This document shows positions 8,458-17,508 of a stretch of DNA of 40,557 bases, one piece after another. Under the pieces are notes generated by a model. It ran no database searches. It worked only from the letters and a program-made list of their open reading frames with translations, and was not told the DNA's origin. The stretch spans positions 1 to 40,557 of the forward strand of contig CATVXH010000016.1 of assembly GCA_958347955.1 (NCBI GenBank), written 5' to 3'. The stretch's first letter is position 1; each line of letters starts with the position of its first letter. The translations under genes were made by a program, and so were the position numbers. Source of the DNA: an uncultured Sutterella sp. (GTDB lineage Bacteria; Pseudomonadota; Gammaproteobacteria; Burkholderiales; Burkholderiaceae_F).

Positions 8458-9114
8458 TTAGCCGCCGGTGGCGAAGGCTCGGATACCGGAGCCAATAAAT
8501 TGCACGCCGATACATACCAGGAGGAATCCCATCAACTTACTAGTAATAATGGTGCCGGACGGACCGAGTTTGCGACCGCAGAAATCAGCTGATCGCATGA
8601 CTGCCCAGCAAACCAGGCAACAAAAGATAATTGCCAATGTCATCATAAAGAAAGTACCGACCTGATCCTCCCAATGGGGATATTCAGCAATCTCGGTAGA
8701 AAAGCCAATGATGACGGCCATCGTACCGGGGCCGGCGATCATGGGCATTGCGATGGGAAAGAAAGCGTAGTCTTCGCGGTTACGTCGAACAAGCGGTGCT
8801 TTGTTGGGAGATGGCGTTTGTTGCCCAAATAGCATTTGGTAGCCAACAACAGCAACCATAAAACCGCCGGCAATACGCAGAGCGCCGTACGATATGCCGA
8901 AAAAGGCTAAAAGAAGATTGCCGGCCAAGAGGCTGACAAACATGATAATGCCGGCGTAAATAGCCGCCCACCTCGCCTGGGATTTCCTCTGAGCCTCATC
9001 CATGCCCTGGGTAAGGCTGATAAAAAGAGGAATTTTTGATGGAGGATTGGTGATCACTAATAGGCTGACCAATCCACCCAAAAAGTACTGTAGATGAAAG
9101 ATCTCAAAAGACAT
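8458..9114 (-). CDS. MarC family inner membrane protein
   Basis: A 218-residue polytopic membrane protein with about six hydrophobic segments. Family hallmarks are an early ITNPPSKIPLFISLT, GISYGALRIAGGFMVAVVGYQML, and AMPMIAGPGTMAVIIGFST. MarC/UPF0056 proteins are widespread; the older link to multiple antibiotic resistance was not upheld for E. coli MarC, and no transport substrate is established. It is divergent from the RND efflux operon, sharing a 257-base upstream gap, but a functional connection is not shown by the sequence. Confidence 0.9.
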   Translation of the reverse strand: MSFEIFHLQYFLGGLVSLLVITNPPSKIPLFISLTQGMDEAQRKSQARWAAIYAGIIMFVSLLAGNLLLAFFGISYGALRIAGGFMVAVVGYQMLFGQQTPSPNKAPLVRRNREDYAFFPIAMPMIAGPGTMAVIIGFSTEIAEYPHWEDQVGTFFMMTLAIIFCCLVCWAVMRSADFCGRKLGPSGTIITSKLMGFLLVCIGVQFIGSGIRAFATGG

Positions 9115-9294
9115 GATGATCAGTACAGAAATCCAAATAAAAAAGTGTCGACATTGTTACGTTTCTTAATGAAAACGTCACTAGGTAGTAACCCTAACGA
9201 CTGTTACAAATTGAAATGCTTTTTGCCTTAAAGATCAAACGATAAAAACTATTTATGAGGTATTTCTGACATAATGAACAAGCTTTCACTTTTT

Positions 9295-9312
9295 ACTGAA
9301 TGAACGTTCAGT
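9295..9312. promoter_or_regulatory. Palindromic candidate operator upstream of the efflux operon
   Basis: Two overlapping symmetries lie 60-77 bases before the adaptor ATG. One is ACTGAA (9295-9300) with TTCAGT (9307-9312) around six bases; the other is the perfect ten-base palindrome TGAACGTTCA (9301-9310). A possible -10, TATATT, follows at 9313-9318. Such a site suits a dimeric TetR-type repressor, and one is encoded at the end of the same operon. The pairing is inference. Confidence 0.5.
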
Positions 9313-9371
9313 TATATTTAGTTGTTTCATGCTGATATTGATCGGCATTGATGTTTGGAGAAAGGTAAAAC

Positions 9372-10493
9372 ATGTTTTCAAAGTTTGCCCCGAAGTACGC
9401 GGCCGTAGCCTTGTCCGTTGTGACGGCGTTATCGCTTGTTGGTTGTAAAGAACAAGCTTCGACTGCGCAAAAAGCTCCCCAGGAAGTCGGAGTTGTCACG
9501 GTGGAAATTTCCTCGCCCGTTATGACAACAGAGTTGACGGGTCGGACAAGCGCTTATCAAATTGCCGAGGTTCGTCCCCAGATCAGCGGCATCATTCAAA
9601 AGCGTATTTTCACGGAAGGTCAAATGGTTAAGGCAGGTGATCAGCTTTATCAAATTGATCCGGCTTTGTATGAAGCGGCCTATGAAGAGGCCGTTGCCAA
9701 TTATGAATTGGCTTTGGCTAACGCCAAGCGCTCAGCTCGATTGGTCAAGGTCAACGCCGTCAGTAAACAGGACAATGATGCTGCGCAGGCTCAAATGAAA
9801 ACCGCTCGCGCGGCCATGAAGACGGCTAAGACAAATTTGGATTACACCCGTGTAGAAAGTCCGATTTCGGGGCGTGTCGGTCGTTCCGAGGTAACACCGG
9901 GCGCTTTAGCTAACGCTTATCAAACTTTTATGACCACAGTCCAGCAACTCGATCCGATCTATGTCGATGTGCGCCAAACAAGCTCTGAGATGCTTCGCTT
10001 AAAGCACGAAGTCGCTTCAGGAAAAATCAAAGCGAAAGACGGCGCGGTGGAAGTGACGCTTTTGATGGAAGATGGTTCCACTTATCCGCAAAAGGGAAAG
10101 CTGACGTTTACCGGCGAAGAGGTTGATGAAGGAACGGGGATGATCAACTTGCGAGCGATCTTCCCGAACCCGAACGGAGATCTTTTGCCCGGTATGTTTG
10201 TAAGAGCTCGTCTGGAGGAAGGCGCACGCCCTGACTCTGTTGTTTTATCTCAGCGCTGTGTAATGCGAGATCCGAAGGGACAGGCTTATGTATTTGTAGT
10301 TACGCCGGACAACAAGATTGAGCAGCGCAATGTCGTGGCCAATCGTGTGGTTGGTACGAATTGGTTAATCGAGTCGGGTTTGCAGGCTGGCGAAAAAGTG
10401 GTGCTTGAGGGTGTCGGCAAGGTAAGAGCAGGCGCGACTGTAAAAATCGCTCAACCTGCTTCAAATACTCAACAACCCGAAGCAAAAAAATAA
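9372..10493 (+). CDS. RND efflux periplasmic adaptor lipoprotein (AcrA/MexA type)
   Basis: The membrane fusion subunit links the inner membrane pump to the outer membrane channel. The 373-residue protein has a lipoprotein signal with lipobox LVGC, making Cys25 the probable lipidated residue. It then shows the family order: a lipoyl half-motif (VRPQISGIIQKRIFTEGQMVKAGDQLYQID), an alpha-helical hairpin rich in Ala and Lys, the second lipoyl half (YTRVESPISGRVGRS), and a beta-barrel ending with QAGEKVVLEGVGKV. A good GGAGAAAGG precedes the ATG. The pump gene follows after 25 bases. Confidence 0.94.
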   Translation: MFSKFAPKYAAVALSVVTALSLVGCKEQASTAQKAPQEVGVVTVEISSPVMTTELTGRTSAYQIAEVRPQISGIIQKRIFTEGQMVKAGDQLYQIDPALYEAAYEEAVANYELALANAKRSARLVKVNAVSKQDNDAAQAQMKTARAAMKTAKTNLDYTRVESPISGRVGRSEVTPGALANAYQTFMTTVQQLDPIYVDVRQTSSEMLRLKHEVASGKIKAKDGAVEVTLLMEDGSTYPQKGKLTFTGEEVDEGTGMINLRAIFPNPNGDLLPGMFVRARLEEGARPDSVVLSQRCVMRDPKGQAYVFVVTPDNKIEQRNVVANRVVGTNWLIESGLQAGEKVVLEGVGKVRAGATVKIAQPASNTQQPEAKK

Positions 10494-10518
10494 TCCGAGT
10501 AGGCAAAGGAAATAGCAT

Positions 10519-13500
10519 ATGTCTCGATTTTTTCTAGGTCGTCCTATTTTTGCATGGGTGATCGCTATTGTGATTATGCTCGCTGGTATCTTGTCTATAA
10601 CAAGATTGCCGGTGTCTCAGTATCCGCAAATCGCACCTCCTCAGGTTACCATTACGGCCACCTATCCTGGCGCTTCTGCTGAAACGATTGAAAATACAAT
10701 TACTCAACAGATTGAGCAAGCCATGACCGGTTTGGACGGCTATCTTTACATGGCTTCCAACTCCGACTCTTCCGGTCGCGTATCAATTGATATTACTTTT
10801 GAAGCCGGTACGAACCCTGATATTGCACAGGTGCAAGTTCAAAACCGCTTAAAAACAGTGGAAAACAGCTTGCCTCAGGTTGTACAAGAGTTGGGTGTAA
10901 ACGTCGATAAGTCGGCGGCCAACTTCTTGATGGTGGTGGGCTTCGTTGACCGAAACGGCAAAATGACAAGCGCCGACTTGTCCGACTACTTGGTCAACAA
11001 TGTGCAGGAACCGCTCTCGCGTATTACGGGTGTGGGCGAAGTTGAAGTGTTCGGTAGCTCCTACTCAATGCGTATTTGGTTGGATCCCGAAAAGCTTTAT
11101 AAGTATTCACTCTCCACCGACGAGGTTGTGGCGGCGATTCAAGAGCAAAACGTCCAGGTTTCTTCGGGCGCTATCGGTAATTTGCCCTCAAATAACCGCT
11201 ATGAGTTAAATGCCACGATTAATTCAATGTCTCTGCTTGAAACAGTGGCTGACTTTGAAAACATCATGGTGAAAACCGAAACCGACGGTTCCCGTGTCTT
11301 GATGAAAGATGTGGCCCGTGTGGAAATGGGTCAAGAAAGTTACAACGTGATCGCTCTCTATAACGGAAGGCAGTCTACCGGCATGGCAATCAGTCTGGCT
11401 TCCGGCGCAAATGCCATGGCAACGAGTGATCGCGTGAAAGCTCGCCTCAACGAGATGCAGGTGAATTTCCCTGAAGGCATGGAATGGGTGGTGCCGTACG
11501 ATACGACACCGTTCGTGCGCATTTCTATCCAGGAAGTGGTTCGCACGTTGTTTGAAGCCATCGTGCTCGTGGTCTGCGTGATGTTTCTTTTCCTGCAGAA
11601 TTGGCGCGCAACCCTCATTCCGACAATTGCCGTACCGGTGGTGCTTTTGGGTACGTTCGGTGTTTTGGCGGCGATGGGCTACTCTATCAACGTGCTGACG
11701 ATGTTTGCAATGGTGCTTGCCATTGGTTTGCTTGTGGACGACGCCATTGTGGTTGTGGAAAACGTTGAACGTGTGATGCGCACAGAAGGTTTGTCGCCCC
11801 GAGAGGCTACAGAAAAGTCCATGGGACAGATTCAAGGAGCCTTGGTGGGCATCGCCATGGTTCTCGCGGCGGTGTTCGTTCCTATGGCGTTTTTTGGTGG
11901 TTCAACCGGCATTATTTACCGCCAGTTCTCGGTGACAATTGTTTCGGCCATGGTGTTGTCCGTGTTGGTCGCTTTGATTTTGACGCCGGTGCTTTGCGCA
12001 ACGCTTTTAAAGCCGATTGATAAAGAGCATCATGACAATAAGCAGGGCTTTTTCGGACGTTTTAATCGCGGCTTTGAAAAGTTCTCATTGTGGATTCGCA
12101 CGCAAGTCGGTGTGGCGATTCCTCATACGGTCCGCACGCTCTTGGTTTACGCCGCAATTTTAGCCGGCGTTGCTTTTGGTTTTGTGAAGATTCCGTCAGG
12201 CTTTATGCCTGGAGAAGACCAGGGTATTTTGCTTGCCCAGGTTATTACGCCGGCGGGAACCTCTCAGCAAAGAACCCAAGAAGTGTTGGGGCGCATGAGT
12301 AAATATTTCCAGGAAAAAGAAACGGCAAATGTGGAGTCGGTGTTTACCGTCTCAGGTTTCTCATTCGGCGGTACCGGACAGAACACAGGTTTGATGTTTG
12401 TTCGACTGAAAGATTGGGGAGAAAGAACCGATGACGGTCAGGACGTGAATTCCATTGCCGCTCGCGCGATGGCTGAATTCTCGCAATACAAAGATGCCAA
12501 CGCTTACGCATTCCCGCCGCCTGCGGTGCCGGAATTAGGTATCGCCGACGGTTTCGATATCTATTTACAAGCCAGCGCTGGTCAAAGCCATGAGGAATTG
12601 ATGGCCGTTCGCAATCAGTTCCTAGGGATAGGCAACGCGCATCCCAGCCTTACGGCTGTGCGCCCCAACGGCATGGAAGATACGCCTCAGTTGCACTTGG
12701 AAATCGATACGGAGAAGGCTCGCGCACTGGGAGTCTCCATCAATTCGATCAACTCTACGCTGGCTACGGCTTGGGGCAGTACCTATGTGAACGACTTCCT
12801 TGATCGCGGTCGTGTGAAGAAGGTTTACGTCCAGGGTGACAGTCAGTTTAGGCAAAAACCTGGAGATTTGGGACGTTGGTACGTGAAGAACAGTGAAGGA
12901 GAAATGGTGCCGTTCTCGGCGTTTTCAACCACTTCGTGGACCTACGGTTCTCCTCGCTTGGAACGTTTTAACGGTTTGTCGGCCGTGAACATCCAGGGGA
13001 ATCCTCGTTCTGGCTTTAGTTCCGGTGACGCACTGGCGGCAGTGGAAGAAATCGCTCAGCAATTGCCGTTGGGCTACAGCGTGGCTTATACCGGTGTGTC
13101 CTATCAGGAAAGAGAGGCCGGTGGTCAAGCGGCACCGTTGTACGCACTGTCCATTTTGGTGGTCTTCTTGTGTCTGGCGGCCTTGTATGAAAGCTGGTCC
13201 ATTCCGATCGCCGTTATCCTGGTGATTCCGATGGGCGTGATCGGCGCTTTGGGGTTGACGTGGCTCAGGGGGCTGAATAACGATATTTATTTCCAGGTCG
13301 GTTTGATTACAACAATCGGTTTGGTGAGTAAAAATGCTATTTTGATTGTGGAGTTTGCTAAAGACTTGCATGATAGCGGCGAGGACATTGTTCATGCGGC
13401 TATCGACGCGGTTCGCTTACGTTTGCGTCCGATTGTGATGACGTCTCTGGCTTTCGGCTTAGGGGTGTTGCCGTTGGCTTTGGCCCATGGAGCCGGTTCC

Positions 13501-13809
13501 GGCGCTCAAAACGCTATCGGTTGGGGCGTGCTAGGCGGCATGATTACCGGTACGCTTTTGTGTGTGCTCTTTGTGCCGCTCTTTTACGTCATGATCATGC
13601 GCTTGTCGGGTAGCGCCAATGAGCGTAATGTGGATTTGGAAGCGGCGGCTCGTGAAACGGCTTTTGAGGCTAAGTCTTTAAAGGAAGGCGAGCTCACGTT
13701 CTACGATCGCGATGAAGACAAAGACAATCAACAAACAAATCCCTCGGCTTCTGCGCAAACAATGACGGAAGAGAAGGAAAAGTCTGATGCTGATAAGAAG
13801 GGAGAATAA
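10519..13809 (+). CDS. RND multidrug efflux transporter, HAE-1 family (AcrB/MexB type)
   Basis: A proton-driven inner membrane pump that works as a trimer. At 1096 residues it has the full HAE-1 layout: TM1 near the start, two large periplasmic loops, and twelve predicted membrane segments. The proton relay is intact, with Asp407-Asp408 in GLLVDDAIVVVEN and Lys938 in SKNAILIVEFAKD. N-terminal SRFFLGRPIFAWV and LPVSQYPQIAPPQV are typical. The C-terminus carries a hydrophilic, acid-rich tail after the last membrane helix, making it longer than AcrB (1049). Substrates cannot be read from the sequence. The stop is two bases before the next start. Confidence 0.97.
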   Translation: MSRFFLGRPIFAWVIAIVIMLAGILSITRLPVSQYPQIAPPQVTITATYPGASAETIENTITQQIEQAMTGLDGYLYMASNSDSSGRVSIDITFEAGTNPDIAQVQVQNRLKTVENSLPQVVQELGVNVDKSAANFLMVVGFVDRNGKMTSADLSDYLVNNVQEPLSRITGVGEVEVFGSSYSMRIWLDPEKLYKYSLSTDEVVAAIQEQNVQVSSGAIGNLPSNNRYELNATINSMSLLETVADFENIMVKTETDGSRVLMKDVARVEMGQESYNVIALYNGRQSTGMAISLASGANAMATSDRVKARLNEMQVNFPEGMEWVVPYDTTPFVRISIQEVVRTLFEAIVLVVCVMFLFLQNWRATLIPTIAVPVVLLGTFGVLAAMGYSINVLTMFAMVLAIGLLVDDAIVVVENVERVMRTEGLSPREATEKSMGQIQGALVGIAMVLAAVFVPMAFFGGSTGIIYRQFSVTIVSAMVLSVLVALILTPVLCATLLKPIDKEHHDNKQGFFGRFNRGFEKFSLWIRTQVGVAIPHTVRTLLVYAAILAGVAFGFVKIPSGFMPGEDQGILLAQVITPAGTSQQRTQEVLGRMSKYFQEKETANVESVFTVSGFSFGGTGQNTGLMFVRLKDWGERTDDGQDVNSIAARAMAEFSQYKDANAYAFPPPAVPELGIADGFDIYLQASAGQSHEELMAVRNQFLGIGNAHPSLTAVRPNGMEDTPQLHLEIDTEKARALGVSINSINSTLATAWGSTYVNDFLDRGRVKKVYVQGDSQFRQKPGDLGRWYVKNSEGEMVPFSAFSTTSWTYGSPRLERFNGLSAVNIQGNPRSGFSSGDALAAVEEIAQQLPLGYSVAYTGVSYQEREAGGQAAPLYALSILVVFLCLAALYESWSIPIAVILVIPMGVIGALGLTWLRGLNNDIYFQVGLITTIGLVSKNAILIVEFAKDLHDSGEDIVHAAIDAVRLRLRPIVMTSLAFGLGVLPLALAHGAGSGAQNAIGWGVLGGMITGTLLCVLFVPLFYVMIMRLSGSANERNVDLEAAARETAFEAKSLKEGELTFYDRDEDKDNQQTNPSASAQTMTEEKEKSDADKKGE

Positions 13810-13811
13810 GC

Positions 13812-15275
13812 ATGCGAAAGGCTTTTAAGTTATTACCGTTGATGGCGGCCTTGGCCTTGACCGGGTGCATGTCGATGGCCCCCAGTTATGAAAGACCCGA
13901 GGCACCTATTTTGACTGCCTGGCCCAGCGGAGAAGCTTATGCCGACGCTAAGCTTAATCAACAGGCGCTTCCCGATTGGCATGAGTTTTTCACCGATGAG
14001 CGTTTGCGCAAGGTTATCCAGATGACGCTTGACAACAATCGGGATTATCGTGTGGCGATGCTTAATGTTCAAAAAATGCGTTATGCCTACAATATCCAAC
14101 GCTCTGAATTCTTGCCGAGTATTTCCGGCAACGGTTCTGGTGAGCATAGCGGCACGCCGAGAACATTGAGTGCCACGGGGCAGGATACTGTCAGTCACGT
14201 TTATTCGGCCAATCTCGCTATGGCCTCTTATGAGCTGGATCTTTTTGGGCGAATTCGCAGTTTAAGTGATGAGGCGTTAAATCAATATTTCGCTACAGAA
14301 GAAGCTCGTAAGAGCTCCCGTGTGACATTGATTGCGGAGACCGCCAATCTATGGTTGCAACTTGGCGCGGATCGATCGTTATTAGCTTTTTCTAAGGAAA
14401 CGCTGGACAGTCAAGAGCAGTCCTATAAGCTTTCCGAGGATAGCTACAAGGCCGGCGCCATTAATTTGTTAGAACTCAATCAGGCCAAGCAAATGTACGC
14501 CAGCGCCCAAGCGTCTTACGCATCCGCTCAACGCGCGGTGGCGCAGGATTTGAATGCTTTGGCTCTGCTTGTCGGCACAGATGTTCCAGAGGAATTGTTA
14601 CCTGATAAGGTGGAAGTGGTGACGCTTGCCGCCGTGCTACCTAAGGGAGTTCCTTCTGAAGTGCTCTTAAATCGTCCCGATATTGCTCAAGCCGAATACA
14701 CTTTGATGGCCGCCAATGCCAATATCGGTGCAGCTCGCGCGAATTTCTTCCCGAGAATTACTTTAGTAGCTTCAGGGGGAACCGGAGCGACAGAACTGGA
14801 TGATCTTTTCTCCGGCGGCACCCGAATGTGGAGCTTTGCTCCTTCGGTTTCCTTACCGATTTTCACGGGTGGGGCCAATTGGGCGACATTGCGTGTGTCT
14901 GAAACAGAGCGCGATATCGCTGTGGCTGACTATGAAAAGGCGATTCAAACCGCTTTCAGAGAAGTGGCTGACGCTCTCGCCACGGAAGGCACGATTGAGC
15001 GCGAACTCAAAGCCACCGAGGATTATGCGCAAGCGACAAAAACGGCCTACGAGTTAGCTCAGGCCCGTTATCGTCACGGCTCTGAAAGCTTCCTGACAGT
15101 CCTTGATTCTCAGCGTCAGTATGTGAGTGCTCAAACACAATTGGCAGTAGCTCAGCAAGCTCGCGCGATGAGTTTGGTGACGCTTTACAAGACGTTGGGA
15201 GGGGGAGCTGTCGATCTGAATCAAAATGCTCAAGAGCAAACATCGGCTGTGGCAGAGACCAAGAACGAGGCTTAA
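13812..15275 (+). CDS. Outer membrane efflux lipoprotein (OprM/NodT family channel)
   Basis: The TolC-like trimeric exit duct of the pump. It has a lipoprotein signal with lipobox LTGC (Cys19), then the two repeated OEP domains typical of OprM and CusC. These include ANLAMASYELDLFGRIRSL in the first half and RPDIAQAEYTLMAANANIGAARA in the second. The length of 487 residues fits the family. The ATG is two bases after the pump stop and the TetR gene starts three bases after its own stop, so translational coupling is likely. The last residues are Gln- and Glu-rich. Confidence 0.94.
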   Translation: MRKAFKLLPLMAALALTGCMSMAPSYERPEAPILTAWPSGEAYADAKLNQQALPDWHEFFTDERLRKVIQMTLDNNRDYRVAMLNVQKMRYAYNIQRSEFLPSISGNGSGEHSGTPRTLSATGQDTVSHVYSANLAMASYELDLFGRIRSLSDEALNQYFATEEARKSSRVTLIAETANLWLQLGADRSLLAFSKETLDSQEQSYKLSEDSYKAGAINLLELNQAKQMYASAQASYASAQRAVAQDLNALALLVGTDVPEELLPDKVEVVTLAAVLPKGVPSEVLLNRPDIAQAEYTLMAANANIGAARANFFPRITLVASGGTGATELDDLFSGGTRMWSFAPSVSLPIFTGGANWATLRVSETERDIAVADYEKAIQTAFREVADALATEGTIERELKATEDYAQATKTAYELAQARYRHGSESFLTVLDSQRQYVSAQTQLAVAQQARAMSLVTLYKTLGGGAVDLNQNAQEQTSAVAETKNEA

Positions 15276-15278
15276 ACA

Positions 15279-15887
15279 ATGGCGAAAAATTTAGCGCAGC
15301 AGCGTCGTGAAGAAATTATCCGAGCGGCGCATAACTGTTTCATCGCCAAGGGTTTTCATGCCACTGGCATGGCCGATATCGCTCGGGAATTTGGTATGAG
15401 TGCCGGTCATATCTACAATTATTTCCCGAGTAAAACGGCGATTATTGAAGAGGTTATTTCCCGAGGGATGGAGGATTTTTACAAAAATTCCTGCGCCCTT
15501 CAGGAAAACCTAGGCAGTTATGAAGAAACACTTGCTCAGGTTAAACGCATTTTCGGTGAGTGTTTTCGAAAAGAACGAATTGTTTTGTCGCTTGAGTTGT
15601 TGGCTGAAGCAAGCCATGATCCAGAGCTGGAAAAGGTGTTACAAAGAGCTGATGTGAAAGCTCGGACCCACCTTTTGGATATTAGTTATCCGAACAGCCA
15701 GGATCCAATGGATCGAATTCGGGTGGAATTGGGAATGGCCACGATCGAAGGATTAGGGATGCGCTTTTTGCGAAATCCTAATCTAGATTTTGAAGCGGTT
15801 TGCCAGTTACTTGCCGAAAGGATCCATACGCCTCGAGAAAAATTGAAAGAGAAAATTAAATCGCTCGAATCGAAAATAGTGCAATAA
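15279..15887 (+). CDS. TetR/AcrR family transcriptional regulator
   Basis: A 202-residue one-component regulator. The N-terminal TetR helix-turn-helix is clear: RREEIIRAAHNCFIAKGFH, then TGMADIAREFGMSAGHIYNYF with FPSKTAIIEEV. The rest is a variable all-helical ligand domain. It is the last gene of the efflux operon on the same strand, whereas acrR-type regulators are usually divergent from the pump genes. If it represses the operon it also controls its own synthesis; the palindrome at 9295-9312 is the best site seen. The inducer is unknown. Confidence 0.93.
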   Translation: MAKNLAQQRREEIIRAAHNCFIAKGFHATGMADIAREFGMSAGHIYNYFPSKTAIIEEVISRGMEDFYKNSCALQENLGSYEETLAQVKRIFGECFRKERIVLSLELLAEASHDPELEKVLQRADVKARTHLLDISYPNSQDPMDRIRVELGMATIEGLGMRFLRNPNLDFEAVCQLLAERIHTPREKLKEKIKSLESKIVQ

Positions 15888-15926
15888 AAAAACAGCCAGC
15901 TTCGATCACCGAAACTGGCTGTTTTA
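15887..15926. terminator. Bidirectional terminator between the efflux operon and the protease gene
   Basis: An 11-base-pair stem (AAAACAGCCAG 15889-15899 with CTGGCTGTTTT 15915-15925) has a 15-base loop with A/T runs on both sides. It lies between converging genes and starts at the regulator's stop codon. Confidence 0.85.
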
Positions 15927-15935
15927 ACAGATCAA

Positions 15936-17369
15936 TTATTTCAAATCAACCGCAATGAAAATGCGAGATTGTTGGCGTTGAACCAAGAGCGCCACTTTTT
16001 CTGCGCCGGAGACAGCTCGGCGAAGATCGCCCACAGTTTTCACACTTTTACCGTTGGCACTCAAAATAATGTCCCGCGGCATTAGACCGGCTCGTGCCGC
16101 TGCGGCGCGAACCTCTGTCACCAGAAGACCGTTGGAGAGTTCTAATTCCTGCAGTTCCTGCTCATTTAATGCGCGCACGGACACTCCGAGTTTGCCTTGA
16201 GCCTGCTTGGCTTCATTTAGCGCGACGCTGTCCTCAGGGTTCTCTGCCACCGTGACGGTGACTTCTCTTTCTTTGCCGTCACGCAGGACAGTCAGCTTAA
16301 CTTTAGTGCCCGGTTTCATGGCGGAAATTTTGACGGGTAATTCGTTTGCGCTATTGATCTCTTGACCATTTAATGCCACGACAATATCGCCGACTTTTAA
16401 GCCCGCCTTTTCACCCGGTTGGCCTTTTTCCAGCTGAGTGATAACGGCGCCGCGTGGCGTCTTCATGCCAAAAGCTTCAGCGAGGTCTTGTGTGACCGCC
16501 TGAATGCCAACACCAATTCTGCCGCGGATGACTCGGCCGTTTTCAATCAATTGATCTTTGATTTGAATGGCTAAATCAATCGGAATGGAGAAGGACAGGC
16601 CCATGAAGCCGCCCGAAGTTGAAAAGATTTGCGAGTTGATGCCCACCACTTCGCCGTTCATATTAAAGAGTGGACCGCCGGAGTTTCCGGGATTGACTGC
16701 GACGTCAGTTTGAATGAAGGGGACATATTCTTCCGAGGGCAGGGCGCGGCTTTTCGCTGAGACGATGCCGGCTGTGACCGTATTATCTAAGCCGAAAGGT
16801 GAGCCGATAGCGGCAACCCATTCGCCGACTTTGAGCTTTTCAGAAGAACCGATCTTCAATACGGGAAGATTCTTGGCATCAATTTTGACGACAGCAATAT
16901 CGGTTTTTTTGTCCAAGCCCAAAACTTTGCCGGAGAATTCTCGGTTATCGGTGAGGCGAATGCGGATCTCATCAGCACCTTCCACCACATGGGCATTGGT
17001 CAGAATGACACCATCGGATGAGATGATAAAGCCGGATCCCGTGCCACGCTGCTCGGGGACTCGTTGTTCTTGAGGACCAAACGGAATCATGGGAAAACCA
17101 AATCGACGGAAAAGTTCTGCCGTGCGGTCATCGAGTCCGGGGAATGGGGATTGGACAGTTTGAGTGCGAGCGTTTCGGATTGTGGAGATATTCACTACGC
17201 CTTTGCCGTTTTCTTCCACCAGTTTCGTGAAGTCAGGAAGCATAGCCTGAGCCGATGAAGAGTCAGAGGAGAAAAACGGCACCTCAGCTTGGGCCGCGGG
17301 CATAAAAGCAAAAGCCGCAGCTAAAGCAGCCACTAAAGCAGTGGATTTCAAAGCATTCTTTTTAACCAT
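15936..17369 (-). CDS. DegP/DegQ-type (MucD) periplasmic serine protease
   Basis: An HtrA-family protease and chaperone that clears misfolded envelope proteins. The 477 residues have a Sec signal peptide cleaved after AQA (about residue 28). The catalytic triad is His127 (TNAHVVEG), Asp157 (DIAVV) and Ser230 (NPGNSGGPLF). Two PDZ domains follow, from about 280 to 370 and 390 to 477. The linker before the protease domain is Pro/Phe-rich with the flexible LA-loop. It lies downstream of a two-component system on the same strand with a 139-base gap, so it may be a target of that system or part of its transcript. DegP and DegQ cannot be separated by eye. Confidence 0.95.
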   Translation of the reverse strand: MVKKNALKSTALVAALAAAFAFMPAAQAEVPFFSSDSSSAQAMLPDFTKLVEENGKGVVNISTIRNARTQTVQSPFPGLDDRTAELFRRFGFPMIPFGPQEQRVPEQRGTGSGFIISSDGVILTNAHVVEGADEIRIRLTDNREFSGKVLGLDKKTDIAVVKIDAKNLPVLKIGSSEKLKVGEWVAAIGSPFGLDNTVTAGIVSAKSRALPSEEYVPFIQTDVAVNPGNSGGPLFNMNGEVVGINSQIFSTSGGFMGLSFSIPIDLAIQIKDQLIENGRVIRGRIGVGIQAVTQDLAEAFGMKTPRGAVITQLEKGQPGEKAGLKVGDIVVALNGQEINSANELPVKISAMKPGTKVKLTVLRDGKEREVTVTVAENPEDSVALNEAKQAQGKLGVSVRALNEQELQELELSNGLLVTEVRAAAARAGLMPRDIILSANGKSVKTVGDLRRAVSGAEKVALLVQRQQSRIFIAVDLK

Positions 17370-17508
17370 GTCAAAGTACTCCGAGTTAAATTTCTTTATT
17401 TCAATCTAATAGGCTCTATGCCGAACAATGAAACGATAATCAAAAAGTCATCGCTAATGTTTGTCGGGTTGTATCGATCGAGGCTTATTTGTAACAAAGC
17501 ACGCCATT

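Noticed and set aside
11224..11835. 203-codon open frame on the minus strand inside the RND pump gene
   Set aside because: It is antisense to a well-matched, highly conserved region of the pump including the proton relay. Its His/Arg-rich translation resembles no protein and it has no ribosome binding site.
12925..13395. 156-codon minus-strand open frame in the pump gene
   Set aside because: It is a shadow of the conserved pump C-terminal half, with a composition typical of antisense translation.
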